A stretch of 35,092 nt of DNA, from NCBI GenBank assembly GCA_030066155.1, contig JASJCE010000019.1:1-35092 (forward strand). Direction: 5' to 3'. Positions 10,042-18,570 of the stretch are shown here, in pieces (positions within the stretch are counted from its first letter, which is position 1; every line of letters begins with the position of its first letter). A program made the translations under genes and the position numbers. The DNA comes from Desulfobacterales bacterium (lineage in GTDB: Bacteria > Desulfobacterota > Desulfobacteria > Desulfobacterales > JAFDCJ01). Below the pieces are notes generated by a model, which was not told the DNA's origin, made no database searches, and saw only the letters and a program-made list of their open reading frames with translations.

Positions 10042-10302
10042 TCAATGGTCGTCATGATCATCCTTGAGAAAATGCCGGTGATATTCGGCTTCCGTCAGGT
10101 GGTTTTTCAGAAGACGGTTGATTAGATCAAACAATTCCAGCATCTCCGCATCGGACATGCGTTTGGTGATCAATTTCATGAGCTGATCGTCGGAGAATTT
10201 CTGCAAATAGTAAATGATGGTGTTCTCGTCTGTCTCTCGATCTAAACCGTATCCGACAAGTCCGCGGTAGGTTTCGACAAAATTGTGGGTGTGCATTTTC
10301 AT
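10042..10302 (-). CDS. Small hypothetical protein with acidic/His-rich C-terminus
   Basis: 86 aa; ends EYHRHFLKDDHDDH. Confidence 0.6.
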   Translation of the reverse strand: MKMHTHNFVETYRGLVGYGLDRETDENTIIYYLQKFSDDQLMKLITKRMSDAEMLELFDLINRLLKNHLTEAEYHRHFLKDDHDDH

Positions 10303-10539
10303 GGATTTCGGTTGAATGCCTCGGTGGCGGTTGAGCCGCCCGCAAACCTGGACCCCGGATTGCGATGGTTTTTGATTAGCGGTCTGAAATTAGGCAATTC
10401 GAATTGTTCCGGATGCAGGTGCGGCGTTTCGGCAGAAATCGACCATCTGAACCACGCGTTATTGACCCCGGCGTTAAAGTAATGAGGCCATATAGCCGAA
10501 ACTATTATATTGGATGAAAAAAATAAAGGAGAATTGTGT

Positions 10540-10761
10540 ATGAAATCCTTTCTACTGATTTTGGCCCAGCTGACGCTGGTTACGCTCGTCTATTTTTTTG
10601 CCTATCGCGCCGGATATCGAAGTGCCCAGGAGAAGGCTGTTTCGGCGGTCAAGCGGTTCGCCGAACCGGTCAACTGTCTGCTCGACAGTTTAAACGAGGC
10701 AGTTGATGAGGTAGCGAAAGATGAAGAAAAAAAACGCGAATCTCCCGGAGTTGAAACTTAA
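10540..10761 (+). CDS. Small protein with one N-terminal transmembrane segment
   Basis: MKSFLLILAQLTLVTLVYFFAYRAGYRSAQEKA...; SD AAAGGAG upstream of ATG 10540 (ORF opens at 10510). Confidence 0.65.
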   Translation: MKSFLLILAQLTLVTLVYFFAYRAGYRSAQEKAVSAVKRFAEPVNCLLDSLNEAVDEVAKDEEKKRESPGVET

Positions 10762-10766
10762 ATCAA

Positions 10767-12581
10767 CTAGTTCGTGCCCATATTAAATTCGGATGGTGCT
10801 TTATGCTGGTAGGCTTTGGGGGTGTCCAGCACGGCGCGGATCGTACTTGCCAGCTCGTCTTTGACGATGGGTTTCATGACAAACCTGTCGATTCCCATGG
10901 CCAGCGCTTTTTCCTCTGTAATGCTTTCGCTAAATCCGGTGCACAGGATCACCGGTATATCGGGCCTGATGTCCATCAATTTGCGGGCGAGCTGGTCCCC
11001 GGTCATTTTAGGCATGGTCATGTCGGTAATTACCAGATCAAATTTATCGGGCAGAGCCGCGAATTCATCGAGGGCTTCGTGGCTGTCGGTTTTTGGGGTT
11101 ACTCTGTATCCAAGGCGTTCCAGAATCTGCTGCTCAATGTCGATGATTTGTTTATCATCGTCTATCAACAGGATTCGCTCATTGCCCTGGTTGGCGGCTT
11201 CGGGTTTCGGCGATTTCGGGTCGATCTCGACATCGTCAATTATCGGTATGTAGATCGTAAATCTGCTACCCTTACCCGGCTGGCTTTCAACACTGATATC
11301 ACCACCGTGATTTTTGACGATACCGTGGATAACGGCCAAGCCCAGGCCGGTACCTTTGCCCTGCTTTTTCGTGGTATAGTAGGGTTCGAAAATCCGCTCC
11401 AGTACCTGCGGCTCCATTCCGGGTCCCGTATCGCTGACCGTTAATTCGAGATGACGGCCAACTTTCATGCCCACCCGTTCCACCGATTTTTGGTAACTGA
11501 TGTGGGTCTCCTTCAGATTCACTTCGAGCTTCCCGCCGGTATCCTGCAGGGCATGGTAAGCATTGGTGCAAAGATTTACGATAACCTGATGAATCTGGGT
11601 CGGATCCCCCAGAATCGGCCCGCAATCCTCGTTTATATTGAAATCAATTTCAATATTCGAGGGGATGGTGGCTCGCAGCATTTTTAGCGCCTCTTTGATC
11701 AGAAATTGAACCTTCAACGGTTTGCGCTCCTGGCTGCCTTGGCGGCTGAACGTCAGAATCTGCTGTACAAGCTTCTTGGCCCGATTCGCCGCTTTGAGAA
11801 TCTCTTCCAGGTTTTGTCGGGCCTCACTGTCGGCCGGAATGTCATCCATGGTCAATTCGGCGTATCCCACAATCGGAAACAGGATATTGTTGAAATCGTG
11901 CGCGATCCCACCCGCCAGGGTGCCGATGGCCTGCAGCTTCACGACCTGCTGGAGCTGCTTTTCCGATTGGGCCAATGCTTTGGTTCTTTCTTCAACCTTT
12001 TTCTCCAAAATTTTATTCTGATTGCTCAGCAATCGGTAAAATTCAATACTTTCCAGCGCATTGGCCGTGTTCAGCAAAATGATAGACAACAGGGTCAGGG
12101 ATTTATCCGGAATGGCATTCCTCTCATCCGGCAGGAGTCCGATAAACATGCCCCGAATACGCGAATACGTCGCAATCACATGCAGTATGAACTTCTTGGA
12201 GTGGTCCCGGGACGAAATCGCAACGCCACGTCGTTCACGGATGGCCCAGGCAAAAAAGCCTTTATCGATCATGTAATCGACCTGATCTTTGATAAACTGC
12301 TCTTTGCCCGCCGGCTCACAGATTTTCATAAAAAAATCGGATTGTTCCTGGTCCACGAGGTAAAAGGCGGTGGTTTTAAACGGAATTAAATACCGCAGTC
12401 TTTTTTCCGCTTCCTGGAGTATATGCTCCGGGCCATATCCAACCTCGATATCTTTTTGAAAGTCTCCCAGGGAAAGCGCCATCTCCAGCGCGTTTTGAAT
12501 CAACCGCCTGTTTTCTTCGAGGTGGTCGATCCGGGCCAGGAGATTTTCGGGATCCAATTTTACCGGTTTATTCATTCTCAT
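10767..12581 (-). CDS. Hybrid sensor histidine kinase with N-terminal GAF-like region and C-terminal receiver
   Basis: H-box AGGIAHDFNNILFPIVGYAE, DTGPGMEPQVLERIFEPYYTTKKQGKGTGLGLAVIHGIVKNHGG, receiver ILLIDDDKQ...DLVITDMTMPKMTG...VMKPI. Confidence 0.95.
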   Translation of the reverse strand: MRMNKPVKLDPENLLARIDHLEENRRLIQNALEMALSLGDFQKDIEVGYGPEHILQEAEKRLRYLIPFKTTAFYLVDQEQSDFFMKICEPAGKEQFIKDQVDYMIDKGFFAWAIRERRGVAISSRDHSKKFILHVIATYSRIRGMFIGLLPDERNAIPDKSLTLLSIILLNTANALESIEFYRLLSNQNKILEKKVEERTKALAQSEKQLQQVVKLQAIGTLAGGIAHDFNNILFPIVGYAELTMDDIPADSEARQNLEEILKAANRAKKLVQQILTFSRQGSQERKPLKVQFLIKEALKMLRATIPSNIEIDFNINEDCGPILGDPTQIHQVIVNLCTNAYHALQDTGGKLEVNLKETHISYQKSVERVGMKVGRHLELTVSDTGPGMEPQVLERIFEPYYTTKKQGKGTGLGLAVIHGIVKNHGGDISVESQPGKGSRFTIYIPIIDDVEIDPKSPKPEAANQGNERILLIDDDKQIIDIEQQILERLGYRVTPKTDSHEALDEFAALPDKFDLVITDMTMPKMTGDQLARKLMDIRPDIPVILCTGFSESITEEKALAMGIDRFVMKPIVKDELASTIRAVLDTPKAYQHKAPSEFNMGTN

Positions 12582-12582
12582 A

Positions 12583-13806
12583 TTACACGCGAAGTATGGT
12601 TTCCAGGGCCTTGAACTGATGGGTTGCCTGACCGATCAGCTTCTCAAAACTGCTCGGGGGTAATTTTAGGGCTTCCCATGCCGTATGCTCCAACGGCGGT
12701 ATTAATTTTTCGCCACTGCTGCCGATTCCCAACATGTTGACGATAAGATCCGCCAGATGCACAATTGACGCCGGAACCACTTGTTGGGCTGCAGATGGTT
12801 TGTGGTGGTAACAGACGTTGTTTTCCAGTATTACCGGTAGTTTCCATTGTTTCATGAGCTGTTGGCCGACTTCTGCATGACTGCAGCCCAGGTAATCCTG
12901 TTCCTCACGATAGAGCAATTTCGATCGATTTCTGGAGCGGGTCAGGATTATGCACGACTCCTTGGGAAAATGGATATATAAAATCAATCGGCCCAGATCA
13001 TGCAATAAACCGGAAACAAAGAGCTGCTCGGTCTGGCTTGAATTCAGATGGGCTGCCAAAATCCGGGAGAAGATACCGCATGCAAAGCTGTGCTTCAAAA
13101 AGGAAAACATGTCGATTATTTCTTTGGGGATGTTGTTGAAGATCGATATGATACTTATTCCCTGAGCGAGTCCCGTAAATTCCCGGGTGCCGATGAGGCT
13201 CACGGCATGCGACACCTTTCCGATTTTGGACGGAAAACTATAAAAGGATGAATTGACGATTTTAAGCAGCAGGGCGGTCAAACTCGGACTGCGGTTAACA
13301 ACCTCGGCAATGTGCTCGGCCGATGACAGGGGATTGGCAATAACTTCGTTCAATTCGGACACAATAGACGGAATTTCCGGCAGAATGATTTTTTTCTTAT
13401 GCAGCTGGTCCAGAAAATTCTGTTTTGGGGGCGGTTCTTGGGGCTCCGGTTCGGCCGCATGCAGATTACGTTCGGCTTCGACCGGTTCATTTCTGCACCT
13501 GAACTTGACTGCCTGTTCGAATAATTCTTTTAACGCCGGATGTTCCAAATCTAGATGACGGCACAGAATCATCAGGCTCCCTCGAACCTGCTCGACAAGA
13601 TCCGGATCGAGCTCTGATTTGTCGTTTTCCTTCTGGCGGTCGGCACCGGCCACATTAACCTCGGAAATTCCCCAAATTTTAAAGATCCGGATATGGTTGG
13701 GTTGAATTTCGTTGCCGCTGGCCAGCAAAAGCCGGCCGTTTACATCTCGAACTTGCTCGGCTAGTATCTGGCCCGGTCTCAATTTGTCGGTTTTTACAGT
13801 GTACAT
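12583..13806 (-). CDS. HDOD domain protein
   Basis: 407 aa; LPEIPSIVSELNEVIANPLSSAEHIAEVVNRSPSLTALLLKIVNSSFYSFPSKIGKVSHAVSLIGT, LLHDLGRLIL. Confidence 0.93.
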   Translation of the reverse strand: MYTVKTDKLRPGQILAEQVRDVNGRLLLASGNEIQPNHIRIFKIWGISEVNVAGADRQKENDKSELDPDLVEQVRGSLMILCRHLDLEHPALKELFEQAVKFRCRNEPVEAERNLHAAEPEPQEPPPKQNFLDQLHKKKIILPEIPSIVSELNEVIANPLSSAEHIAEVVNRSPSLTALLLKIVNSSFYSFPSKIGKVSHAVSLIGTREFTGLAQGISIISIFNNIPKEIIDMFSFLKHSFACGIFSRILAAHLNSSQTEQLFVSGLLHDLGRLILYIHFPKESCIILTRSRNRSKLLYREEQDYLGCSHAEVGQQLMKQWKLPVILENNVCYHHKPSAAQQVVPASIVHLADLIVNMLGIGSSGEKLIPPLEHTAWEALKLPPSSFEKLIGQATHQFKALETILRV

Positions 13807-13991
13807 ACGGATTCAGTTATGGCTTGCTGGGTAATTCAACATTAAATGGCGTATTCTACACGGTCCTGTCATTGGCAGGATCTTGATTCTTTATTATTAT
13901 CGACTAATATGGTCAAAAACTTAAGCTCATTACTCCGCAGTAAACATTATGATCATTGGGAGCAGCGCAAACTATTTAGACCTTTAATCAA

Positions 13992-14111
13992 GGCATGGGG
14001 CAGAGGGCAGAGTGCAAAGGGCATGAAGCATAGAGCAGAGAGCAGAGAGCAAAGGGCATGAAGCAGGGAGCAGAGAGCAGAGAGCAAAGGGTAAAAAGAA
14101 AAAGGGCAGAA
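13992..14111. repeat. Heptamer tandem array (GCANAGR-type) with 35-bp higher-order unit
   Basis: About 17 units in 7-nt phase with one 1-nt slip; 14014-14048 and 14049-14083 repeat the same five-heptamer block. Confidence 0.9.
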
Positions 14112-14203
14112 GGTCTTGGGTGTCGGGTGCTGGGACAGGGAAACGTCAAAGTCAACTCTAACTGATTTGGATAGAAGCGATTTGTCTTGCTGGATACGTC
14201 ATT

Positions 14204-14374
14204 AAAATTCCAAATTACAATACTCAAATTACAAACAATATCAAAATTACAAATTCCAATGATCAAAACATTACATTCACTTATCGGAGTTTTCGCTTTG
14301 TTTTGTTTGTTTTGAATTTTGAATTTCGGTCATTGGTATTTATTTGATATTTGTTTTTTGGTGCTTGGAATTTT
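14204..14374. repeat. Dispersed AT-rich inverted-repeat element, copy 1
   Basis: Left arm AAAATTCCAAATTACAA...CCAATGATC mirrors right arm; right end TTTGATATTTGTTTTTTGGTGCTTGGAATTTT shared with 25483-25665. Confidence 0.75.
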
Positions 14375-14457
14375 CATGATAGGGTATTCTACCAGTGTTA
14401 GGATGCAGGCGTTGAAATAAAAATGGACAGCATTCCATAATTCTTCAATCTTCAATC

Positions 14458-15291
14458 TTAATTCTTCATTTCAAGCGCCGTTTCAGTCAGTTTTTTGACG
14501 GCAGCCAGATACGCCTGCAGGCCTCGCATGAAAATGTCGTTGTGGTTGGCCTCGGGGATTTTAAGCAGGGTCTTGTCGTCAGCCGGACTGGCGTCGTACA
14601 AAGCCTCACCATCTGCAAAGGGGATAATGTGGTCATATTCGGCATGAATGATCAGGGTCGGCCTGTCGACTTGCTTTATTTTATCAACATTGCGAAACCC
14701 CTTTTCCTCCTTGAAGCCCAATCGCTCCGCATCGATTCCCAGCAACCGCAAAAGCGGGCCGGCATAGGCGAATCCGCTTTCAATGATTAGACCATCGATA
14801 TTGGAATCATGCACCGCTGCCAGCTCCAGTGCAGACGCGCTGCCCAGAGATCTGCCCATCAGGATGATCGGGCCGCGCCACTCGTTGGCCTGCAGCCAGT
14901 TGCAGACATATTTAAAAATGATATGGCAGTCCGTCATCATGGCGCTGACAGTCGGCCGGCCCGTTGAACGACCGTATCCCCGATAGTCCACCGCCAAAAA
15001 ATTGATTCCCATCTGATTGTAGACGCCGCCCAGCTCGTCATAATCGGCAACAATCTCGCCGTTGCCGTGGAAAAACAAAATATTGGGACCGGCAGGCTGC
15101 ACCATGTGAAAGCGAGCTCCGATGGCTGCATCATCTGCAACCGGTATCATTTCGTCCGTCGCGCCTGATGCTGAAGATTCCGACCGAGCCGAGGGAAATG
15201 GCGAATCGGATTCAGCCCGCGGGTGAAACAAAAACATCAGCACTTCCGGTCGATCCAGGACCGAGTAGTCGATAGGGGATTGGGTAGTCAT
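14458..15291 (-). CDS. Alpha/beta hydrolase
   Basis: 277 aa; ILFFHGNGE, nucleophile motif LMGRSLGSASALE, DHIIPFADG, NHNDIF. Confidence 0.88.
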   Translation of the reverse strand: MTTQSPIDYSVLDRPEVLMFLFHPRAESDSPFPSARSESSASGATDEMIPVADDAAIGARFHMVQPAGPNILFFHGNGEIVADYDELGGVYNQMGINFLAVDYRGYGRSTGRPTVSAMMTDCHIIFKYVCNWLQANEWRGPIILMGRSLGSASALELAAVHDSNIDGLIIESGFAYAGPLLRLLGIDAERLGFKEEKGFRNVDKIKQVDRPTLIIHAEYDHIIPFADGEALYDASPADDKTLLKIPEANHNDIFMRGLQAYLAAVKKLTETALEMKN

Positions 15292-15358
15292 AGTATTTTC
15301 TTCCTTTGATTGTAAAAGTTATGCCTCAGACCAGCGAATAAGGTGAGGCTAGACCGTT

Positions 15359-15630
15359 ATTGAACGTCGAACATCGAACGTCCAACTTCCAACATTGAAT
15401 ATTGCATTCTGGCGATTTGACCTTAATTGTGAATTGATCAATTTACTTTGACAGAGATTTGTCCTACTGCCATCTACCGTTTCCGAGTACATATTAAATA
15501 CAGGCAAGTTGATTGCAGATTGAGATCTTCGGACAGGCTTTGACACGTTTTGCTAATTCTCAAAATCGATTGAGCGCAGCGACACCATATTGGACGTTCG
15601 ACGTTGGACGTTCGATGTTGGGCGTTCAAT
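15359..15630. repeat. Inverted pair of heptamer arrays flanking ~180 bp
   Basis: Left 15362-15403 and right 15586-15627: six heptamers each, pairing in register at 34/42 positions. Confidence 0.85.
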
Positions 15631-15684
15631 CCTCTCATTATTCCAACAACGTGAAGATAACCATAAACTTACTCCAAAACTAAA

Positions 15685-15706
15685 ACCTGGCCCTCCGGAC
15701 CGGGGT
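15685..15706 (-). terminator. Candidate intrinsic terminator of the DUF1566-like gene
   Basis: On the minus strand AACCCCGGTCC-GGA-GGGCCAGGTT followed by TTTTAGTTTT; the stem is imperfect. Confidence 0.5.
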
Positions 15707-15709
15707 TCT

Positions 15710-16204
15710 TTACTCGATTTCCCGCACCGCCAGCACGCGGCAGCCGGCTTTATCATGGACATCTACCGTGAAAGGGCTGCCGAGATTATAATTAAAGGCC
15801 ACCGGCAACCCTAAGGCGCTGTTCGAGCTCCAAACCAGTATACAGCTGATTTGGATTTGAGGAACTATTTTGACCGAATGGCCGCATGCTGCTTCATAGC
15901 CACTGTAATCCGGGCTATCAAGGTACAGGCCCTCCAATTCTGCGATGGTCGGCAGCCGCCAGTTTTCATACTGTCGGCTGACAGAGTCTGACAACCGGTT
16001 TTTTATCCAGGACTGGGCGTCTTTCCAGTAAATATCGTCCTGGTTGTCGGTTTGAGTCCACATCAGTCCCGATGTTGCATCGGTGACCGTGCCGTCGTTG
16101 TTTTGGGTAAAGCGCTCCTGTGCCAGGGCCGGGAATGATTTTAAACCAGCCAGCTCTGTGAGGAAGACAAATAAGGCGACGATAAAATAACGTTTTTTCT
16201 GCAT
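15710..16204 (-). CDS. Secreted DUF1566 (Lcl C-terminal) domain protein
   Basis: Signal-peptide-like N-terminus; GTVTDATSGLMWTQ, WKDAQSWI, NWRLPTIAELEGL, WSSNS motifs. Confidence 0.85.
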   Translation of the reverse strand: MQKKRYFIVALFVFLTELAGLKSFPALAQERFTQNNDGTVTDATSGLMWTQTDNQDDIYWKDAQSWIKNRLSDSVSRQYENWRLPTIAELEGLYLDSPDYSGYEAACGHSVKIVPQIQISCILVWSSNSALGLPVAFNYNLGSPFTVDVHDKAGCRVLAVREIE

Positions 16205-16216
16205 GATGACCTGCTC

Positions 16217-16230
16217 CCTCGAATTCGAGG
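16217..16230. promoter_or_regulatory. 14-bp perfect palindrome CCTCGAATTCGAGG
   Basis: Self-reverse-complementary; immediately 5' of the DUF1566 gene start region. Confidence 0.35.
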
Positions 16231-16243
16231 TTGGCAGTTGAGT

Positions 16244-17932
16244 CTATCGATCCGAATAGGGCACGAACCCATATTTGCGATATATATTCTGGGCGGTTGG
16301 CAGCCGTAAAAAATTCAAGAACTTTTGGGCGTTGTTCGGATGAGGCGCATCCGCCAGCCTGCAAGCGTAATAGTTTATGTGGTCCCTGCGGTCAAGTTTT
16401 TCCCCCGGTTCGACCACATCATGCTCCAGGCCTCGGGTGGCAGCATGTGCAGCTTCGGTGGCCCAGACCGGACCCACGTCCACTGTGCCGCCGGCAATGC
16501 GCAACGGTGTTTCGCGATGATGCACCACCGTAAAAACAGTTGTCCCTTCGGCGCGCTTTTCTTCCATAATACGCTCGACCAGTTCGTCTCCACCGGCCTC
16601 TCGGTACATATCCATGATATGCACCGCGATATCTTCATTGGCCGGATCCGGCTGAGATATACGCACCGAGTTACGACCCAGATCCGTTACACCTTTGATG
16701 GCGGCCGGGTTGCCGGGCGGCACCATCAAGGTCAAGCGATTGTGAAGGTAGAGGTAGTAGTCATTTTCCCTTATACGTCCGGCAGCTTCCAATGTTTGCA
16801 TCGATTTGGCGCTGACGGAAGTAAATATATCCGGGTATATTTGAAGCAATTCTCCGTTGTAAACCGCTCCGCCGGCCATAATTTGCTTGAGCTCCAATCC
16901 GGGCGGCAGCGTTTCGTAGAAAATTTTTTTGATTGTCGGATTTTCGGTTTGAAATGCCGCGATGATTTCCGCCATGGCCATGAACTGGTTGCCGGCCATG
17001 AACAGCACCAGGTCCGCTTCCTGCACCAGATGCAGGCCGTGCAAATCATCGGACCGCGATGATGGAATCACCGGATAGGAATCCTCGACCGTCATGTCGA
17101 TTTCAGGTTGATGGGCATCCTCAATGTATTTGAGAGCCCAGGCTGCAATTAGGTTGCCGGCATAAAACGAATCCTTCCTGTTCATCAGCAGGTGGTCAGC
17201 CCGGTCCAGGGAAACGAAGCTTTTGGGATGGCGTGCGGCCTGGAATATTTTGGCCGCGTTATCGATGCTGACCGTATCGTCGGTCGGCGAGTGCAGAATC
17301 AGCAGGGCCTTCTTCAGATTGCGGATCGTTTTCTGCATAGGGACCGTTGCGAGGTCATCAAGAAACTGTTTTTTTATCTTAAATGTTCTGCCCGCCAGAC
17401 AGACATTGGCTTCGCCCCGGCGTTCAATGATCGCCTGTGATTCACCGAGGGCGTGGGTCACATGACGCGGGTCGGCCGGTGCGGCAATCGTAATCACGGC
17501 CACCGCAGACGGTATTTTCGCGGCTGCCTGCAAAACAGCCGCCCCGCCCAGGGAATGACCGACTAATATCTTCGGCGCACCGTAATTTTGCGCCATGAAT
17601 TCAGCGGCGATGATCAGATCGTCGACGTTGGATGAAAAGTTGGTATCGGCAAAATCCCCTTCACTTTCCCCCAGTCCCGTAAAATCAAAGCGCATCACGG
17701 CGAAGCCTTCCCGATTCAGAGCGCGGCTGATGTTGCTGATGGCCTTAATATTCTTGGTGCAGGTAAAACAATGGGCGAACAGAGCGTATGCACGCGGTTT
17801 AAGGTCGTCGGGCCAGTCCAACCGGGCCGCAAGCTTCTGACCGGCTTTATTGGTAAAGGCAAGATTTTTAAACCGCATGGCGACTCGCTGGAAAAAAAAT
17901 TTGCGGTTATACTGAAAGCTCAAGTCATGCAC
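16244..17932 (-). CDS. Fusion: N-terminal alpha/beta hydrolase and C-terminal ModA-like substrate-binding domain
   Basis: Single 562 aa ORF (alternative start MRFKNLAFTN at 17878). N-half: AHCFTCTKNI, GLGESEGDF, VGHSLGGAAVL, HSPTDDTVS, ADHLL. C-half: LVLFMAGNQFMAMAEIIAAFQTENP, PDIFTSVSAKSMQTLEAAGRI, RLTLMVPPGNPAAIKGVTDLGR, FLNFLRLPTAQNIYRKYGFVP. Confidence 0.85.
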   Translation of the reverse strand: MHDLSFQYNRKFFFQRVAMRFKNLAFTNKAGQKLAARLDWPDDLKPRAYALFAHCFTCTKNIKAISNISRALNREGFAVMRFDFTGLGESEGDFADTNFSSNVDDLIIAAEFMAQNYGAPKILVGHSLGGAAVLQAAAKIPSAVAVITIAAPADPRHVTHALGESQAIIERRGEANVCLAGRTFKIKKQFLDDLATVPMQKTIRNLKKALLILHSPTDDTVSIDNAAKIFQAARHPKSFVSLDRADHLLMNRKDSFYAGNLIAAWALKYIEDAHQPEIDMTVEDSYPVIPSSRSDDLHGLHLVQEADLVLFMAGNQFMAMAEIIAAFQTENPTIKKIFYETLPPGLELKQIMAGGAVYNGELLQIYPDIFTSVSAKSMQTLEAAGRIRENDYYLYLHNRLTLMVPPGNPAAIKGVTDLGRNSVRISQPDPANEDIAVHIMDMYREAGGDELVERIMEEKRAEGTTVFTVVHHRETPLRIAGGTVDVGPVWATEAAHAATRGLEHDVVEPGEKLDRRDHINYYACRLADAPHPNNAQKFLNFLRLPTAQNIYRKYGFVPYSDR

Positions 17933-17936
17933 ATTT

Positions 17937-18018
17937 AACCACGAAGGGCACGAAGCACACGAAGAAGGGATGTCGGTTTACGCTGTTCTTCCTTCGTGAT
18001 CTTCGTGTTCTTCGTGGT
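17937..18018. repeat. Inverted pair of nonamer arrays (CACGAAGNN)
   Basis: AACCACGAAGGGCACGAAGCACACGAAGAAGG versus CCTTCGTGATCTTCGTGTTCTTCGTGGT. Confidence 0.9.
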
Positions 18019-18570
18019 GAGATAGCTTACGATCGAATTTAACTTAGATTTTATGGATAACCGCGAAAAATTTTTCCCCGTTAGCTACCCAGCAATATTG
18101 AAACCTAAACCGCTCGACCTATGTATAGGGCAATTCTGCAGTTGAGTCCAGTTCAAATTTCTACGTATCCGGACATTGCGGAGTCACGGACTGCACTGTT
18201 CTGCCGTAATTTATGCCGGAATGAAATTGATGAACGCAATTCATTATTTAAACGGCTTGACATTTACAGCATGTTTATTTATAAATCAGCTTGCCTGCTA
18301 GAGTTTTAATACCTCTCCGGTAGGAAGCCGTTTCGGCGACTGGGCGGTTTTTATCAGCACTTCCGATAAGCGTTAACCTGACCGGCATTGATTGGGAATT
18401 TGCCGCCAGCGGCCAAAGCGGTGTCGCCACTCAATTTAAAATATCAACGTATACCATTTTACGGTTTGTGACCATGGCCCGTAAATCGAGATCCCGGACA
18501 GACCGTACTGAACTTCCCGCGATCTCGCTAAACCTATAACCCAGATTGCGACCGAAAAGGAGGGCTCAAC

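Noticed and set aside
11706-12389. 227 aa plus-strand ORF opposite the histidine kinase
   Set aside because: Antisense shadow ORF; no recognisable domain, and the kinase frame is unambiguous.
9976-14111. CRISPR array interpretation of the short tandem repeats
   Set aside because: Units are 7-8 nt, contiguous and degenerate, without spacers of uniform length; no cas genes in the window.
13988-14266. 92 aa minus-strand ORF rich in LCSLLSAPC-type repeats
   Set aside because: A translation of the heptamer array; periodic peptide is a by-product of the DNA repeat.
15553-15814. Overlapping small ORFs with VQRRTSN / VRRWTFDVG repeats
   Set aside because: Translations of the heptamer arms at 15586-15627, present on both strands; no independent coding evidence.
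16325-17062. 245 aa plus-strand ORF opposite the hydrolase-ModA fusion
   Set aside because: Antisense shadow ORF; composition is His/Gly/Arg-rich without domain motifs.
18487-18527. CGAGATC...GATCTCG inverted repeat upstream of livK
   Set aside because: A 7-bp stem with mismatches beyond it; could be a leader hairpin but too weak to call without conservation data.
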